Below are positions 1 to 12,710 of a stretch of DNA of 64,000 nt, piece after piece. Where the stretch lies: the NCBI GenBank assembly GCA_022818135.1, contig JAFMSR010000003.1, forward strand, positions 9,027,476 through 9,091,475, given 5' to 3'. This DNA comes from Saxidomus purpurata. Lineage: Eukaryota > Mollusca > Bivalvia > Venerida > Veneridae. The translations under genes and the position numbers were made by a program. The stretch's first letter is position 1; every line of letters starts with the position of its first letter. Below the pieces are notes generated by a model, which made no database searches, was not told the origin of the DNA, and saw nothing but the letters and a program-made list of their open reading frames with translations.

Positions 1-93
1 CCACGGCCGGAAAGAAAAGAACAAACTGGTTTGCAGTCGACGTTGTTGGCATTTAAAGGAAGGTAATAAAAAAGCTGTATGCAAGTATTTTAC

Positions 94-2470
94 TTATAAT
101 AATAATAATAATAATAATTTCTTTATTTTACGAAGGTATTACACATTAAGTTATGTAACAAATGACATATTCTTATTTAAAATGTCCTAAATATAAAAAA
201 CAGAAAATAAAGCAAATACAAAACTATCAATGGAATAAGCACATAATTAAAAACACACTGTCAGAAACAGACATAAGAATTATGTACACCCGACAAACAC
301 TCCCTTAATTTTAGATTTTAAATTCAATGGCAAGTACACAATAGTATCACAAATGTAACAGTAAGAAAAACATTTAAGTAACTTACATAAATGCTATAAT
401 ACAAGCACGATAGAAACAGTCGATGAATACAATAAACAGTTTAAGCTTTGGTCTGTTCGTCTAATAGCATTTTTGTAGTTGTGTTTAAATAATTAAGTGA
501 AGGAAGATTTCGATACTTGGTGGTATGGTTCTCCATATTTTTGGGTTGCTGTATGTGAATGAATCTTTTAAATAAACTGATCTTGGTTTCAATGGATCAA
601 GACGTTCATAGACGTTCAGTTGAACGTAGATTATAGATTATATCGCTATTGGTTGAAAAAGTTATAAGATTTGAAATATAATTTGGAACTTGGCTATTTT
701 TAGACGTTTAAATAAGTAGCCCCATGTGATAAACACATCTATTTTCAAACGAAAGCCATTTTAATTCTCTGAACATATCACATGATTAGTTCGTAATGGT
801 TTTTTAATAAAAATTAAGCTTATTTAATATAATTCTAGGCGCTCTCTTTTGAATTTTCGTTATTTTATTAATATCCGATTTGCAATTTATTCCCTTTCCC
901 CATACAGTACAACAATAGTCAAATAATGGCATAATATATGCGTTATAATACATTCGCCTCATGTCCTCAGACAAGAAGCATATAATATGTTTTAATAATG
1001 CACTTTTGAGTTAAGTTTACTACATACTTTTGATATTTGATATTTCCATGAAAGTGTGTTATTAATAAATATTCCTAGGAGTTTTTCAGTCGAAAAAATT
1101 TTCTATCAGAGTTCGTCCTATTTTCGATTTTAACTCTCTTACTGTTTTGATTTTATGTTTTGAAGATAACACCATACATTTTGATTTTGTAGGGTGCAAA
1201 AGACATATTATTCAGTATACACCATTCATTTATACTGTTTAGACTTTTTTGAAGATTATTTTCTATGTCAGATACATCATAACTTGATTTATAAAGTGTT
1301 GAGTCGTCTGCATAAAGATCAATATTAGCAGACTTGGCTGTCAGTGCAATATCATTGATATAAATAAGAAATAGAAGGGGGCCAAGTATGGTCCTTGCGG
1401 AGGAACACCTGATTTTACAAATCTGGTTTTAGAGGGGGAATATATTGCTTACTTTTTAATTGTCTTTCCGGTTACTTAGATATGATTCAAATAGTTTTAA
1501 TGACTTGTCTGAAAAGTATATAATTTAAGCTTATATAATAATATTTCGTGGTCAACAAGATCAAATGCTTTTCTGAGGTCAAGAAAAGACTGCACCAACA
1601 TGTTTACCAGAATCAATATCACTCAACCAATTATCTATTAATTGTGTAAGTGCCGTTTGACAGGAATGCGTTTTCTAAACCCAGACTGTGTTATATGTAA
1701 GACGTCTGTGTCTTTGAAATAATTGTGAATTTGATTAGCAATATGGCGCTCAAATACTTTAGAAATTGTGTTTAAAATTGATATAGGCCGTAATTATGTG
1801 GATCAGATTTTTCACCTTGTTTGAAAATTGGAATAACGAAGGCTTGTTTAAGAGTATCTGGAAATATACCATGTTTGATGCTACAATTTACTATATGTGC
1901 AATCGCTGGTGTAATGAAATCACCGCTCTGCTTTAAGATCTTTGGCCCAATTCCATCTAGACCGGTTGATTTAGTAGTATCTAATTTATCTATAATCATC
2001 TTAACTTGGTATGGTGATATATATTCAATATCGAACTGTTTATAGAGTAGTTTTTCATGTAAATACATCTGTAATTGCGAAAAGTTACCTTTAATAAACT
2101 TCGTCTTTTCTATTATATTAGATATGCTTATAAAAGATCATTTAATGCATCCAGTATGTTAGCTTGTCCCTCAATGATCTGATTTTTACAGTTTAGACTT
2201 GGTGGCAATGTTATTGTTTCTGAACAACTATTATCTGAATTATTAATAGTTTTCAGCGTTTTCCATATATATGATGGGCTTTTGTTGTTTTTAATGGCGG
2301 TGTCATAAAATAGCCTTTTTTACTTTTTCTGATCATAGTGTTAACTTTATTTCCATATATTTATACTTGTCAAAGCGTTTTGCTTTATGGAGTTTATCTC
2401 TTTCATTTATTGCATGCTTAATCTCATCCGTGAACCAACCAGGTTGTGTATGATGCTTAATCCTTGACTA
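94..2470 (-). mobile_element. Decayed non-LTR retrotransposon (CR1/Jockey-like), 5' truncated
   Basis: Read on the minus strand, the region 2470 to about 440 encodes broken pieces of a LINE ORF2 in the right order. First comes the linker before the reverse transcriptase (QPGWFTDEIKHAI near 2440). Next is the RT start (STGLDGIGPKILK and NCSIKHGIFPDTLK, 1772-2068), then GVPPQGPYLAPLLFLIYIND near 1360-1420, the catalytic-loop YADDSTLY near 1300, and a C-terminal NPKIWRTIPPSI near 530. Several stops and frame changes separate them, so no intact protein is made. No endonuclease domain is visible, consistent with 5' truncation. The 3' end appears to lie at the (AAT)n tract around 94-117, as is common for microsatellite-tailed LINEs. 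The same tail-adjacent motif (TTCTTTATTT followed by GAAGGT) recurs near 54740. The clade assignment is by motif style only. Confidence 0.8.
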
Positions 2471-5400
2471 TCCTTGACTCTGTACTCCTACAATCAGCAC
2501 AATAAAAGCTTTCTCATCCAACATTTGATTTTTCAACAATTCAGTTATCTAGGTCACGTTTCATAATTTGCCCTATTCCTATATTAGTACCTTATAAGCC
2601 ATTTAAAAGTCTAGGGTATCTTTATGATCATATGTACACACTTCAACAAGATGATGGGCCATATGTAGTAATAAAATGGAATAGTGTGCTGATTTATAAT
2701 CTTGTAGAAAATGATTTACCTTTAGGCTTACGGAAATACAATGTAGTTTTTACATCTTATAATTGCTTTATCATTTGTATGTTATGCAAAAAAAGAGAAA
2801 TTTATTGTTTTAAATCCTTTATAATGTGCCATCGATAAGTTGAATTTTGTAGTGTTTATGGTTATACTGGAAAACCTAAATATTGTTCCTATCTGTAAGT
2901 TGCTGACCTCTAAACGTTTCAAAAGGATATCATATAATAACAGTATATATAAATCATACACTCAGGCTCATAGCATGCAGAATGTTCGGTAGGAGAGTAC
3001 TGTGTCCGTTTCAACCGTATTTCGGTCATGTTTACAGGCAGACAGTTTACCCAACCATCCTTCCTGCGAATACTAGATCCATATCCTCCGTAAAGAAACT
3101 ACTCCTGTACAATTCGTGTTTCGTCAAATATTGTGGTTTTAATGACGGTAAATAACTTCCTCCATTTTGACATGAGGAAAGCAAACGTAACCGTTTTGTC
3201 TGTTCGTCGCCAAATCCTTTCATGTTTTCGTGTGTTTGGGAAGAAGACACGGACACACAAATTGACAGAAATCAGCCACCATTTCCATATATGCCGGTAA
3301 TAACAAAATGAACCAATTGAAAAGCGTTTCGTTATTTTGTATTTTCATTTGTCACCGGGTAAAATTTCATTGACTACGTCGGTTTCGTTATTTTGTCCTT
3401 TGAGTTTTGTCGACAACGAAGAGTCTTTTTTATACTGTATTTTCCTATATTTGAACCATTTTCTTATTGTCCTTAAATTTGGACATACTATCCTGATATA
3501 GTCGTTGTACATTGTAAAATGGCAAACAGGAAATGGCATTATACCAATCACTATATACACAACTGAAATCATAGTTTGTATTTTTGCTGTCTTAATAGTT
3601 GACTTTTGACGTCAAATTGCTTTATTCGTGTATCTGCCCGCCAGAAAGTCCTCACACTGAGCGTGTGTACTTTTTTTCTGGTCGTTACGTGTAGTGAATA
3701 CAATTTATGGACACTGTTTTTTCATATGAAATTACGTTTACGATGTAAACAATAAACTATGCTTTATAAACAGTGGGGGAAACGTGTATATCATAAAGGC
3801 ATGTTTGATTGATTTCTGTGTTTGCAACTAACCGGCCTACCGCAGAATGTGAATAAAACCTCGCCGTATGTATCCACTGGGTTGTTTCAAATTCTCATAA
3901 AAGCCCATGAAATTGCAAAACTAACTCCAACCCTTCTAACAGCTTTTTCCATTGTGTTATATTTATTCAATAAATTGAGAATAAACTAAAATTTCACTTT
4001 ATGTGGCTCCCCTTTCTTATGGTTATTAATTGGTGATAATAGTGTAAGGTTTGTGACCATAAATCTTCACATTTATGCACGGGAACGAACGGTTACCTGG
4101 CAACTCATCTATCTCAGCCGAGAATGCGATTTTTATGCAAATATGAACGCTGAAAATGAGATGAAAAATAAAGTTACTTTATTGGGGAAAAAACAAGTCG
4201 AATTGATATCGTCCAGTCATTATAAAAGGTGAAGTAGATTAGAAACACTTCACACGACCAGGCTTTGCTTACACATTGTCTCTAAGTTTATGGCGTGAAC
4301 TAACTCTTCTCATATTGTGAGATGTGAGTTCCAGTGCATGCACTAATTAATGATAACATTTGATGTTAACTTTTTTTAAACAGTTGTAACATATGTCTGT
4401 GCTATGTTTATGTGTGTATTCTTATTCAAAAAGTATATATTTTGTAACGAATTGACGTATTTCTTCTGTGGCTTTTTGTCGGGAATCATCTATACTCATT
4501 AACACAGTTTGCTATGTCTGGCACATTTAGAGTTTTGATCGTCAATCTTTTTTACCACTATGTAATTCAGACTATAAATAATTCACTATAACGACCTAGA
4601 TTAAGGGAATTTTCAGTTGAGAGGTTTATATATACCAGCGACATAGCAAAAGAGTATATTGATGTATAGCGAGGCGTTGTTGATGGAATTTAGGTAACAC
4701 CCTGTAATAAGTTATCTCGCACTCTGATAGTGATCAATACTTGTGTATGTATAGTACTGAATTATTGATACAGTAGTAAATGCGTATGTCTTCGGTAACT
4801 GGTGTATGACAAAGTCAAATATATCGTTATATAACAACACTATCTTTACACCGTATTTTCAATATGCAAGGCAGAAATTGTTATATATTATTTTCGTCAT
4901 GGTCATACATAATCTGTGCTTTGATTTAAATTTGCTCATGTAACATGATCAGGCAGCAAATTCGAAGAATTGGCAAGTTATAGATACTTAAAAACTTAAG
5001 GAATGTATGCCCAAAAGTGACAATGTTAAATGTAGATATATTCTCAAGGTTTAAGTCCAATTGCAGATACATAAGAGAATGCATACCTGGATTTACGAAA
5101 CAAACTGAACCTTGATAAATGGTCGAATACACAAGATACGATAACATGTCGGGTTGTCTGTTGATTAAATGTTATCCTATAATCTGTTGCTGAATTCTTA
5201 TAAAGCATTTCCATTTTAAAATCTTATATTCAATAATGTAAAAGTAATTTTATTTGTTTGGTAACTGTTTAAAAGCAGTAAGTGTCAAAGTAAGTGGGTA
5301 GGATTGGATGTCTGTTTTTGGTTTCTTATTTTTCACTTTATTGTGTAGGTACATATTGCATAAAATATACTAGCTAATCACTTCGGTGGAACAAATGACA

Positions 5401-5797
5401 TATTCTCTGTAAATACTTTATATTGGTTGTGCAATAACAGTAGTGCGTGTGGTGAAATGCACAGAACAGCACGAGAAATATGATAAGTTTCGTTGATATC
5501 AAAAGATGTATTCTGGACCTAAACCATCTAATCCTTATACTTTTTTTATTGCGTCTATTTTATACATAACCTTTCATTAAGTGGTGACTTCTGTAAACAT
5601 AGACAGGCGTTTATGGACACTATAAAGGCAGAACAAGATTTCAGATAATGCACATTGAGTTTTCGCTTTTTGCTGTTATCAAATAAAATGTAAAATTTTT
5701 ATCACATGGCTTAAAAGCAAATCTCGTTACGAAAATAAATAAAATGTTTACCATGACTTTGCATGTTCACGTTAAAGAAAGCTCATTCAGAGACGTA
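2471..5797. other. No gene recognised
   Basis: AT-rich non-coding sequence. The longest open frames are 60-75 codons, lack recognisable domains and do not line up with convincing splice sites. No tandem array, tRNA or clear transposon end was seen. Confidence 0.5.
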
Positions 5798-6156
5798 TTA
5801 AAGCTGCTCGCTCTCAGATTTTGGTAAAAAAATAAAGTTCTTCAAATTATATGAAAATAACATATTTAAAAGCATATCGTCATAAAAAAGGGTTCCAGTA
5901 TAAATTCCTGTAAAGTATATCCGTATGTTTGAAATAATACGTTACGAAATGAAAAAGCGTTGCAAACGCTTTTGAAATTCCAATATAAACATGTAGTATA
6001 GCAGTTCCGTAAAAGCAGCATTTTCAATCGAATTTTGCAAATTCCTACCTAGATTTTTACTTCTATTGTTGATTCTAGCCTTTAGCTTTATATTTATGTA
6101 TTAGTATGTCATTTATGAAAAAAAAGTCAACGGCATTTTTGAGCGAGCAGCTTTTA
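5798..6156. mobile_element. MITE with terminal inverted repeats
   Basis: The left end TTAAAGCTGCTCGCTC (5798-5813) is matched in inverted orientation by GAGCGAGCAGCTTTTA (6141-6156), with one mismatch. The ~360-bp interior is AT-rich and non-coding. Short size, inverted ends and no coding capacity are the marks of a miniature inverted-repeat transposable element. No clean target-site duplication could be fixed by eye, because the flanks are T/A-rich. Confidence 0.6.
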
Positions 6157-8171
6157 AACATACATTTCTGGTTCGTTGCTAATCATATGGCCAGATTTGC
6201 ACAGTGTTAAGCTTGATGGACAGGGGCAATTATCGCATATTTTGTTTGCATTTGTCATGTGTATTTCTTAATCTGGACAATAATCGCATCAGCTTTCAGA
6301 TGAAGGCAATAAATCAAGTTTTTGACAAATCGGTAACTATGGAGCGGACCAAGTAGACCGGTGTTATAGTAACCAGAGAAACACTGTTATGGTTTAATTT
6401 GGAAAATGCTTGGTTCAGTTCATTGTAAGGCAGAACGGAATTATTCATTAGTTTTGTGTTATCCTATAGGCTGATGACCGGCTGATAAAACTGTATAAAT
6501 ACATTTATATTTTTGTAATCGGCATGTGATAATGTCGTTAATATGATGAACACAACTTGAGGCAAAACTTTGTAGACAAAGACGAGTGAATAAAAAAGTA
6601 GATATATGTTACCATACTTAATGATCAGACACTGTATAAATAGCCTCACTAAACTTACGTATTGAATACTGTTGCAAAGTGCTTCATAACATCTATCATC
6701 ATCTTCAAAATCCGCAATAACCCCTTGACCATAGACCGTTAAAAATCACTGTCAGCTACGAAACACGAACCCCGGTTTCAGTTTTGCTTTCCTTATAGCG
6801 GGAATCTATCAATCAGAACTGAATGCTCCCTGAGAAACAAACAAGTTCAATATTGACCGACTCTTCACAAATGACAGCAGAATTAAGAATTTGTTTCAAC
6901 GGCAATCTCGTTTCCTTACTGAATAGTTCATCAATCATGAATCTGATGATTATTGCCGCGATTAAAACAAGCAATACGAACTTCTTGCGTTTGCAGGATT
7001 TTTAGCCTGTCATTTTTACACCAGAATATGTTACATATTAATTTTGTTGATGAAAACGGAGGTAATTTGCAAAAAACAAGCGTGCAGATGTGCTGTGAAA
7101 TGGATTTTCATGATCAGCTTGTTATTGCAGATAGTTTTTCGTCTCTCGTGTCTATCCAGCTGAAATGATCTATTGGGTTGTTTCATATGAAATTGCGTGT
7201 ATAAGAGTCGTTGAAACGTATCCGATAGAATAACAAAATTTTCGTGCGATCAAAGCATTAGCAAGATAAAAATCTCAACCGTTTATACAGTATTACTGTC
7301 TTCTTCACTAGTATTTTCGGATCGATGACATCCAAGATAAAAACACATTTTGACATTTAAATACATATTAAGTTGGAAATTTATTTTCAATTTTCGCTTT
7401 ATCTTCTATAAATGGTGAGAATCTAATTGTTACATCGTCAAACACACACGGGTAAAAAGTAATGTGGCTAGATACAATTAGAATGAAATTGTCTGGAAAA
7501 TGGTTAATATTCAATTATCCTAAAATTGAACAGGTTTTACTTTTATACACGGGATTAACAACAAAAGTAAACCTTTGATGTGTTAAATCTCTAACGAGAT
7601 ATATAAGGGCCTACTTGTTTCCCGGCTGAAAAATACACAAAGCATGTCGGACTTGTTTCTAGCCGTTGATGGTATGTGATGAGGGGAAAGGGTTGCAGGT
7701 AGGTCAAACCTTTTAAAGAGGAAAAACTTGTTTCAAGTAAAATTCGAATTAGTTAGTAGAAACATACAGGGAACGGAACTCTACTGCAGTACAGGGTTAA
7801 CATTGACATTTAAAATGGCACAAAACGTTTAATACTAAATCAATACCCTTTGAAATCTTTGAACAATGTCATGAAATTACAGGTTCAAATCCGCAGTATC
7901 ACGTGTAATTTGTACTCGCTATTCGAGCTTCAGCAAACAAAGGATACCTGAGGTCGGTGTATAACCCCAAAGGCTACATGGAATGAAACATTGTATCACT
8001 GTTTTATGGTTTCTAAACACTAAAATATGAGAAATAAATTCTAACGCGGGGAATTTTATATGCTTAGATACGATTTGAACCAGATTAATATGTCATTTGA
8101 TATCAACAAAAGGATGGAGACTGAAACATGAACCAGTAATTTCAGGAGGTCAAAGCAGGTCTTCGCCCGAA
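6157..8171. other. No gene recognised
   Basis: Non-coding by eye. Two overlapping 60-71 codon frames at 6823-7168 have no domain, no signal peptide and no supporting splice sites, and are taken as chance. Confidence 0.45.
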
Positions 8172-8366
8172 ATGATGCGGAAGATGATAGTTATATCTTT
8201 CTTGAAACTGGCATTGTTAATTTCCTACATTTCTACCACGGTGAACGCAGCAGAAAATAGGAGAAGATGTAACAAAGTGAAGAGAGGGATTGTCATGGTG
8301 ACTGACAGCTTAGTACTAAAGGCAAATATTGACATCATCTGGATAATGTATACAAAATATTCTTGA
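8172..8366 (+). CDS. Weak candidate: short ORF with signal-peptide-like start
   Basis: The frame opens with two adjacent ATGs (8172 and 8175). It reads as a basic start (MMRKM), a hydrophobic stretch of about 15 residues (IVISFLKLALLISYI) and a small-residue cleavage-like site (TTVNA before AENRRRC). It stops after about 64 residues. This layout fits a secretory signal peptide. The rest has one cysteine and no recognised family. It may be the first exon of a longer gene whose donor site is not clear, a small secreted peptide, or chance in AT-rich DNA. The frame is also open upstream to 8097, so the start is uncertain. Confidence 0.2.
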   Translation: MMRKMIVISFLKLALLISYISTTVNAAENRRRCNKVKRGIVMVTDSLVLKANIDIIWIMYTKYS

Positions 8367-8516
8367 TAATGTATCTAATTTCCCGTCATCTTGTTCTTCA
8401 AAATTCTATTACTAGTAGTTGAAATTTCTTTTTGGAATGCATGTAAAATAAACGTATTCTGGGCTTTCTCTGAGACAAAAATTGCTGAGTAATATGGATA
8501 AAAATTCCATTTTATT

Positions 8517-8730
8517 GTAGAACAACATCTGTGACAGCAAACACAGCAGTAGAACAACATCCGTGACAGCAAACACAGCAGTAGAACAACATCCGTGACA
8601 GCAAACACAGCAGTAGAACAACATCCGTGACAGCAAACACAGCAGTAGAACAACATCCGTGACAGCAAACATAGCAGTAGAACAACATCCGTGACAGCAA
8701 ACACAGCAGTAGAACAACACACAGCAGTAG
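8517..8730. repeat. 32-bp minisatellite
   Basis: About six and a half near-identical copies of a 32-bp unit (GTAGAACAACATCCGTGACA followed by GCAAACACAGCA). The last copy is shortened to AACACACAGCAG. Because 32 is not a multiple of three, all minus-strand frames stay open and give Cys/Leu-rich spurious ORFs. Confidence 0.95.
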
Positions 8731-11410
8731 AACACGGTGCTGTGTTTGACATCAATTGTCTAAGACAAAATGTCCTAGCCCCTTGCTATTTAATTGTTTG
8801 CACATATATGTATATTCCTAGAGCAGAGTGTTCTTGGTCGAACCGAGTGCGAACAGTCGCATGACATTACGATAGCCACAACATACGGTGTTCAAGTGGG
8901 ACCATCGCCTTTTCTTTAATAAGAGAAGAATGATGACGACGTGTGACTCGCCTCTATAGGATGGAAAAATGTTGTACATCGCCATCGTAACTTAAAATGT
9001 ATAACCAAACATACTTGAGAGAATTGCAATGGCCATGACGAGCGACACGGTTCAAAGCCTTAATTGCGCACAGACGGGTTGTTGTCTTATCTCTGATGTT
9101 GTACCAATTTTTATCGCGATCATACTCATTATCAAAAATCCAGCTTCTTCATCTAAATTCATCATCCCACAATACTCATCTAATACCAGAAGATTTCTGT
9201 TTAAATGCGTACCATAGATTGTTACACTACACAGCGCTTCAAAACGTTTCAACTGTTTTACTTAAAAACCACGTTGAGGAATGAAAATCAGAGTATTAGT
9301 TAGGAAATCTTGCTCAGGAGAAAAGACACCTTAAGAGTCGCTTTTAAAAAACTGAAGTAGACGAGTAATGAATATTCATTAAATATTTATTAAAAACTCT
9401 CTATTATTGACATTAATACTCTTATTTGCGCGATCGATTAAAAAAGGTGTGCCCAAACGGTAGAAAACAGAAACTATAAATATGGTTAAGTCCGTTATTG
9501 CATTTCATAACACGCTTATATAGATGACACGTATGCAAGTTGGGTATGTTAATAGACATAGAAAATTACATTGAATAGTTTGCCAACTTTTATTTCATCC
9601 TGATACAGGAACACATACTAAAACCGCAGGTTACAGCATTTTTATGTAGTCTACCCAAAACAAACTGTATACACGGGTAATAAACTTCTTGTTTCATACA
9701 AGTTTCAACATAGTTTACTCAACCAGGCGGTATAGCACGCATAGTAAAGGACTGTATGTCCTCATCGGAAACAATGTATTTTATTACACGAAAATTTCAT
9801 TGTTCAAAGCCAGTCACTGATCACAGGCATAACTCATAAATTTGTCAACTAACTGGAAAAAATTACTAATACTTTGTAAATGAATATTGCTTTGTGAACA
9901 GGTGTAATATCTTTTGATATTGCATTTTATGTCATTTTCGATACCTTTAACACAGTTTCATAAAAGTATTACTGTTTTCTGTGTTGTTTCATGCCTTTGG
10001 TATGCTTAATAAATATTAAAGATTGTTTGGTCGTAAAAGTGGGACGGTTAAATTAACTAGCATGCCTTGTCATGCCATTACAGTGCAAGTAGATTGCCAC
10101 TCGAGGTCGACAGTATTTTTTTTGAAGGTTGCCAATATGCACTGTCACTATTAGATATAAGAAATTAATCATAAATGATCATGACAATACAGCAGCGAAT
10201 CTGCTATTTCAATCTGTATTTGGCTCTGAGTACACCATTTCATTTTCATTGACGCCTCACCGGTCAAGGAGGATTTAAAGAGTTATATATATAATTCGCA
10301 CTATACAGGTAGTGACAGTTACAGTAAATGTCTTTCTGTTGATATAATCAACAATGATATATGATTTATTCATATAACAACTGCAGAGTAAACCAACCCC
10401 TGAAAGTAAGTCGTCGTTTGAGGTAGTAATTTCAATCAAGAATTAAGATACTATTCCTATTTTAAATAAAGTCTAATTGACGTATCCATGAGAGAGACTC
10501 AATGTATAATACATGTACATGATAAATCAAACTGATCATGTATCTTTTACTCGTATAATATGCCGTTATTTTCTTGATCTCACTTTCAAAATGTCAGAAA
10601 ACAACTGTTCTATGTGAAAGCATATATACTTATTTGGTGCGTCACATATAATGACACCCCAACGTATCTTAAATGCTACCAGCTTCTTTGTTATGTTAAG
10701 GTAACCTTAATACTGAAATCCAAAATATTTATAGATTCTCACCTCCAATACATTAAACATAAGCTCCTATAACTGCATCATTCGAGAAACCGTGTCCATA
10801 ACTTTTCCGAATGTCTCTATAATCACTGAGCCCATATATGGTACGGCGGTTAGCGGCAGCCGATAACAAATACCGTACAAAGAAACGAGTAAGATTAGCG
10901 TTTAACCCTCTCTAATTATACAAGGAACTTTATTTTATCATTTACAAAATGCTTTTAATGCCAGTAACTACAGTATAATGGCTACACTTTATCTTGAACC
11001 TTTACTATCTCAAAGTAAACACTTTCCCTCGTTTAGGTGACTGTCTTACTTACAAAAGATTTTTGATAAATTTGTAGAACTGCACAAAGCATTTGAAAGT
11101 GTCAATATAATTCTTTTGTGAACGCAACTCAACTCAAGACAACTTGGATTCCAATGCTTTGATGAATAGTGTTTTAAAGTCTTCGCAATCGATCGCTGAC
11201 GTAACGTTGTAAGCAGTGCCTGAATTGAATCCATTTGTAAAATGATTAAGGAATTTAAAATGAAGACACATAAAGACCAAAGAACGGAAATAAACAAATC
11301 AAAGTAATGCCTGAATTAACTTTAAATTATACATATTGTATGAACGGACATTTGAAAATGAAAATTAGGTCTTTTAATTATTGATTGTCAATTCTTGGCA
11401 TGGCGTGTTT
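8731..11410. other. No gene recognised
   Basis: AT-rich sequence without a domain-bearing ORF. Both strands carry overlapping short frames at 9029-9284 and 11046-11297 with no recognisable content. Confidence 0.45.
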
Positions 11411-11700
11411 GTTTTGATGTTCTCGTTACTGTTTCGATATTCTCGATACTGTTTCAATGTTCTCGATATTGTTTATGTTCTCGTTACTGCTTCGATATTC
11501 TCGATACTGTTTCGATATTCTCGATACCGTTTCGATATTCTCGATACTGTTTCGATTTCGATGTTCTTGTTACTGTTTCGATGTTCTTGTTACTGTTTCA
11601 ATGTTCTTGTTACTGTTTCGATGTTCTCGTTACTGTTTCGATGTTCTCGTTACTGTTTCGATATTCTCGATACTGTTTCGATGTTCTCGTTACTGTTTCT
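11411..11700. repeat. 20-bp minisatellite
   Basis: About 14 copies of a 20-bp unit of the type GATGTTCTCGTTACTGTTTC. Two interleaved variants (GTTCTCGTTACTG and ATTCTCGATACTG) are used in alternation. The array is open in all plus frames by periodicity and yields Ser/Tyr/Phe-rich spurious ORFs. Confidence 0.93.
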
Positions 11701-11859
11701 CGTCAGTAATTTCTGTAAGGTAACTAGCAAAGCACTGTTAATTCATACAAATTTATTAACATTCGATTGCCAAACAAGTTCTAACAACTTAGATTAATCG
11801 CTCTTGAGACTCACTCAACATCGAAGAGATAGAGAGAGAATATGCGTCTTGCTTAAGGT

Positions 11860-11923
11860 ACTTGTGGGGGTCGAACCCGGGACCCTCGGATACTGAGGCT
11901 AACGAGCTACAACTGCAACAAGT
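11860..11923 (-). tRNA. tRNA-like relic (tRNA pseudogene or SINE head)
   Basis: On the minus strand the ends pair as ACTTGT/ACAAGT and enclose GTAGCTCGTTAGCC (A-box/D-arm-like) and GGGTTCGACCCCC (B-box/T-arm-like). The middle stem CCTC/GAGG encloses a seven-base loop without a proper U33, and the D arm is shortened. The total is about 64 nt. This is not a functional tRNA; it is best read as a tRNA-derived SINE head or pseudogene. Confidence 0.45.
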
Positions 11924-12710
11924 TGGCTCCACCAGTGTTTGTTAGGTCTACTTTCACTACTTACAAATATATTAGTATATAATAAATACAAACTTCTCAC
12001 ATTCTTCAATATGTGCTGTTCTGTTGCAAACTTGTTATTACTGTACAGATGAGGTCCCGGCTGTATGGTGAACCTATTAAAGGAAATACCGCAAACTGGT
12101 ATTTAATTTCTAAGCGCAGTGGTCAACGTGCCTAGGAAAATGTCACACCACTTCCTTCGCTTGTATATAAAAGGATCATATAAATCTTAAATTCTGTTTT
12201 TGTCATACAAATACTTATAGTGTTTTTTTTTGTTATGCCTAGATATGGTCAGAACAGCTATTATACAAATACGTTGCCTTTGTTGAGAAGCCGAGATATT
12301 TGTGTGACAGTATTGTGTGTGACAGTATTGTGTGTGACAGTATTGTGCTTCACGGTTGCCAATTTCCAACATCTATATAAACTTTGATATACATTCTACC
12401 GATAAGCAAATTTAACAGAACTACCTTCAAACGGTCATCACACATGTATAAAAAATGTCCTGTCCTGTAAATTACTTGTAAGGTTGTAGATTGCCATTAG
12501 AAGTTATCACGATATAACATGGAAAAACAAAATTCAAAAGTAGAGATACTGCATAAATTATGAGAATTATTTTTTTGTATATTCAGCTTTCATCTTAACG
12601 ACTGCACTGTGGTTTAAATGTAAAGTTTCTTTGGATTATATTAAATACAGGTAATGATTGAGATATTGTAAAAAAATAACCGGAAAGGGAAAACAATTTA
12701 AAATGTTCAT
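11924..12710. other. Non-coding, with a 15-bp triplicate
   Basis: No gene seen. At 12301-12347 there are three perfect copies of TGTGTGACAGTATTG. The remainder is AT-rich. Confidence 0.5.

Noticed and set aside
5953..5973. AAAAGCGTT-GCA-AACGCTTTT hairpin as a terminator
   Set aside because: Rho-independent terminators do not apply to nuclear Pol II genes. It lies inside a MITE, where hairpins are common.
8375..8755. Cys/Leu-rich 126-codon minus-strand protein
   Set aside because: It is the translation of the 32-bp minisatellite, open in several frames at once.
11381..11797. 138-codon Ser/Tyr/Phe-rich plus-strand protein
   Set aside because: It is the translation of the 20-bp minisatellite, with overlapping similar frames in other registers.
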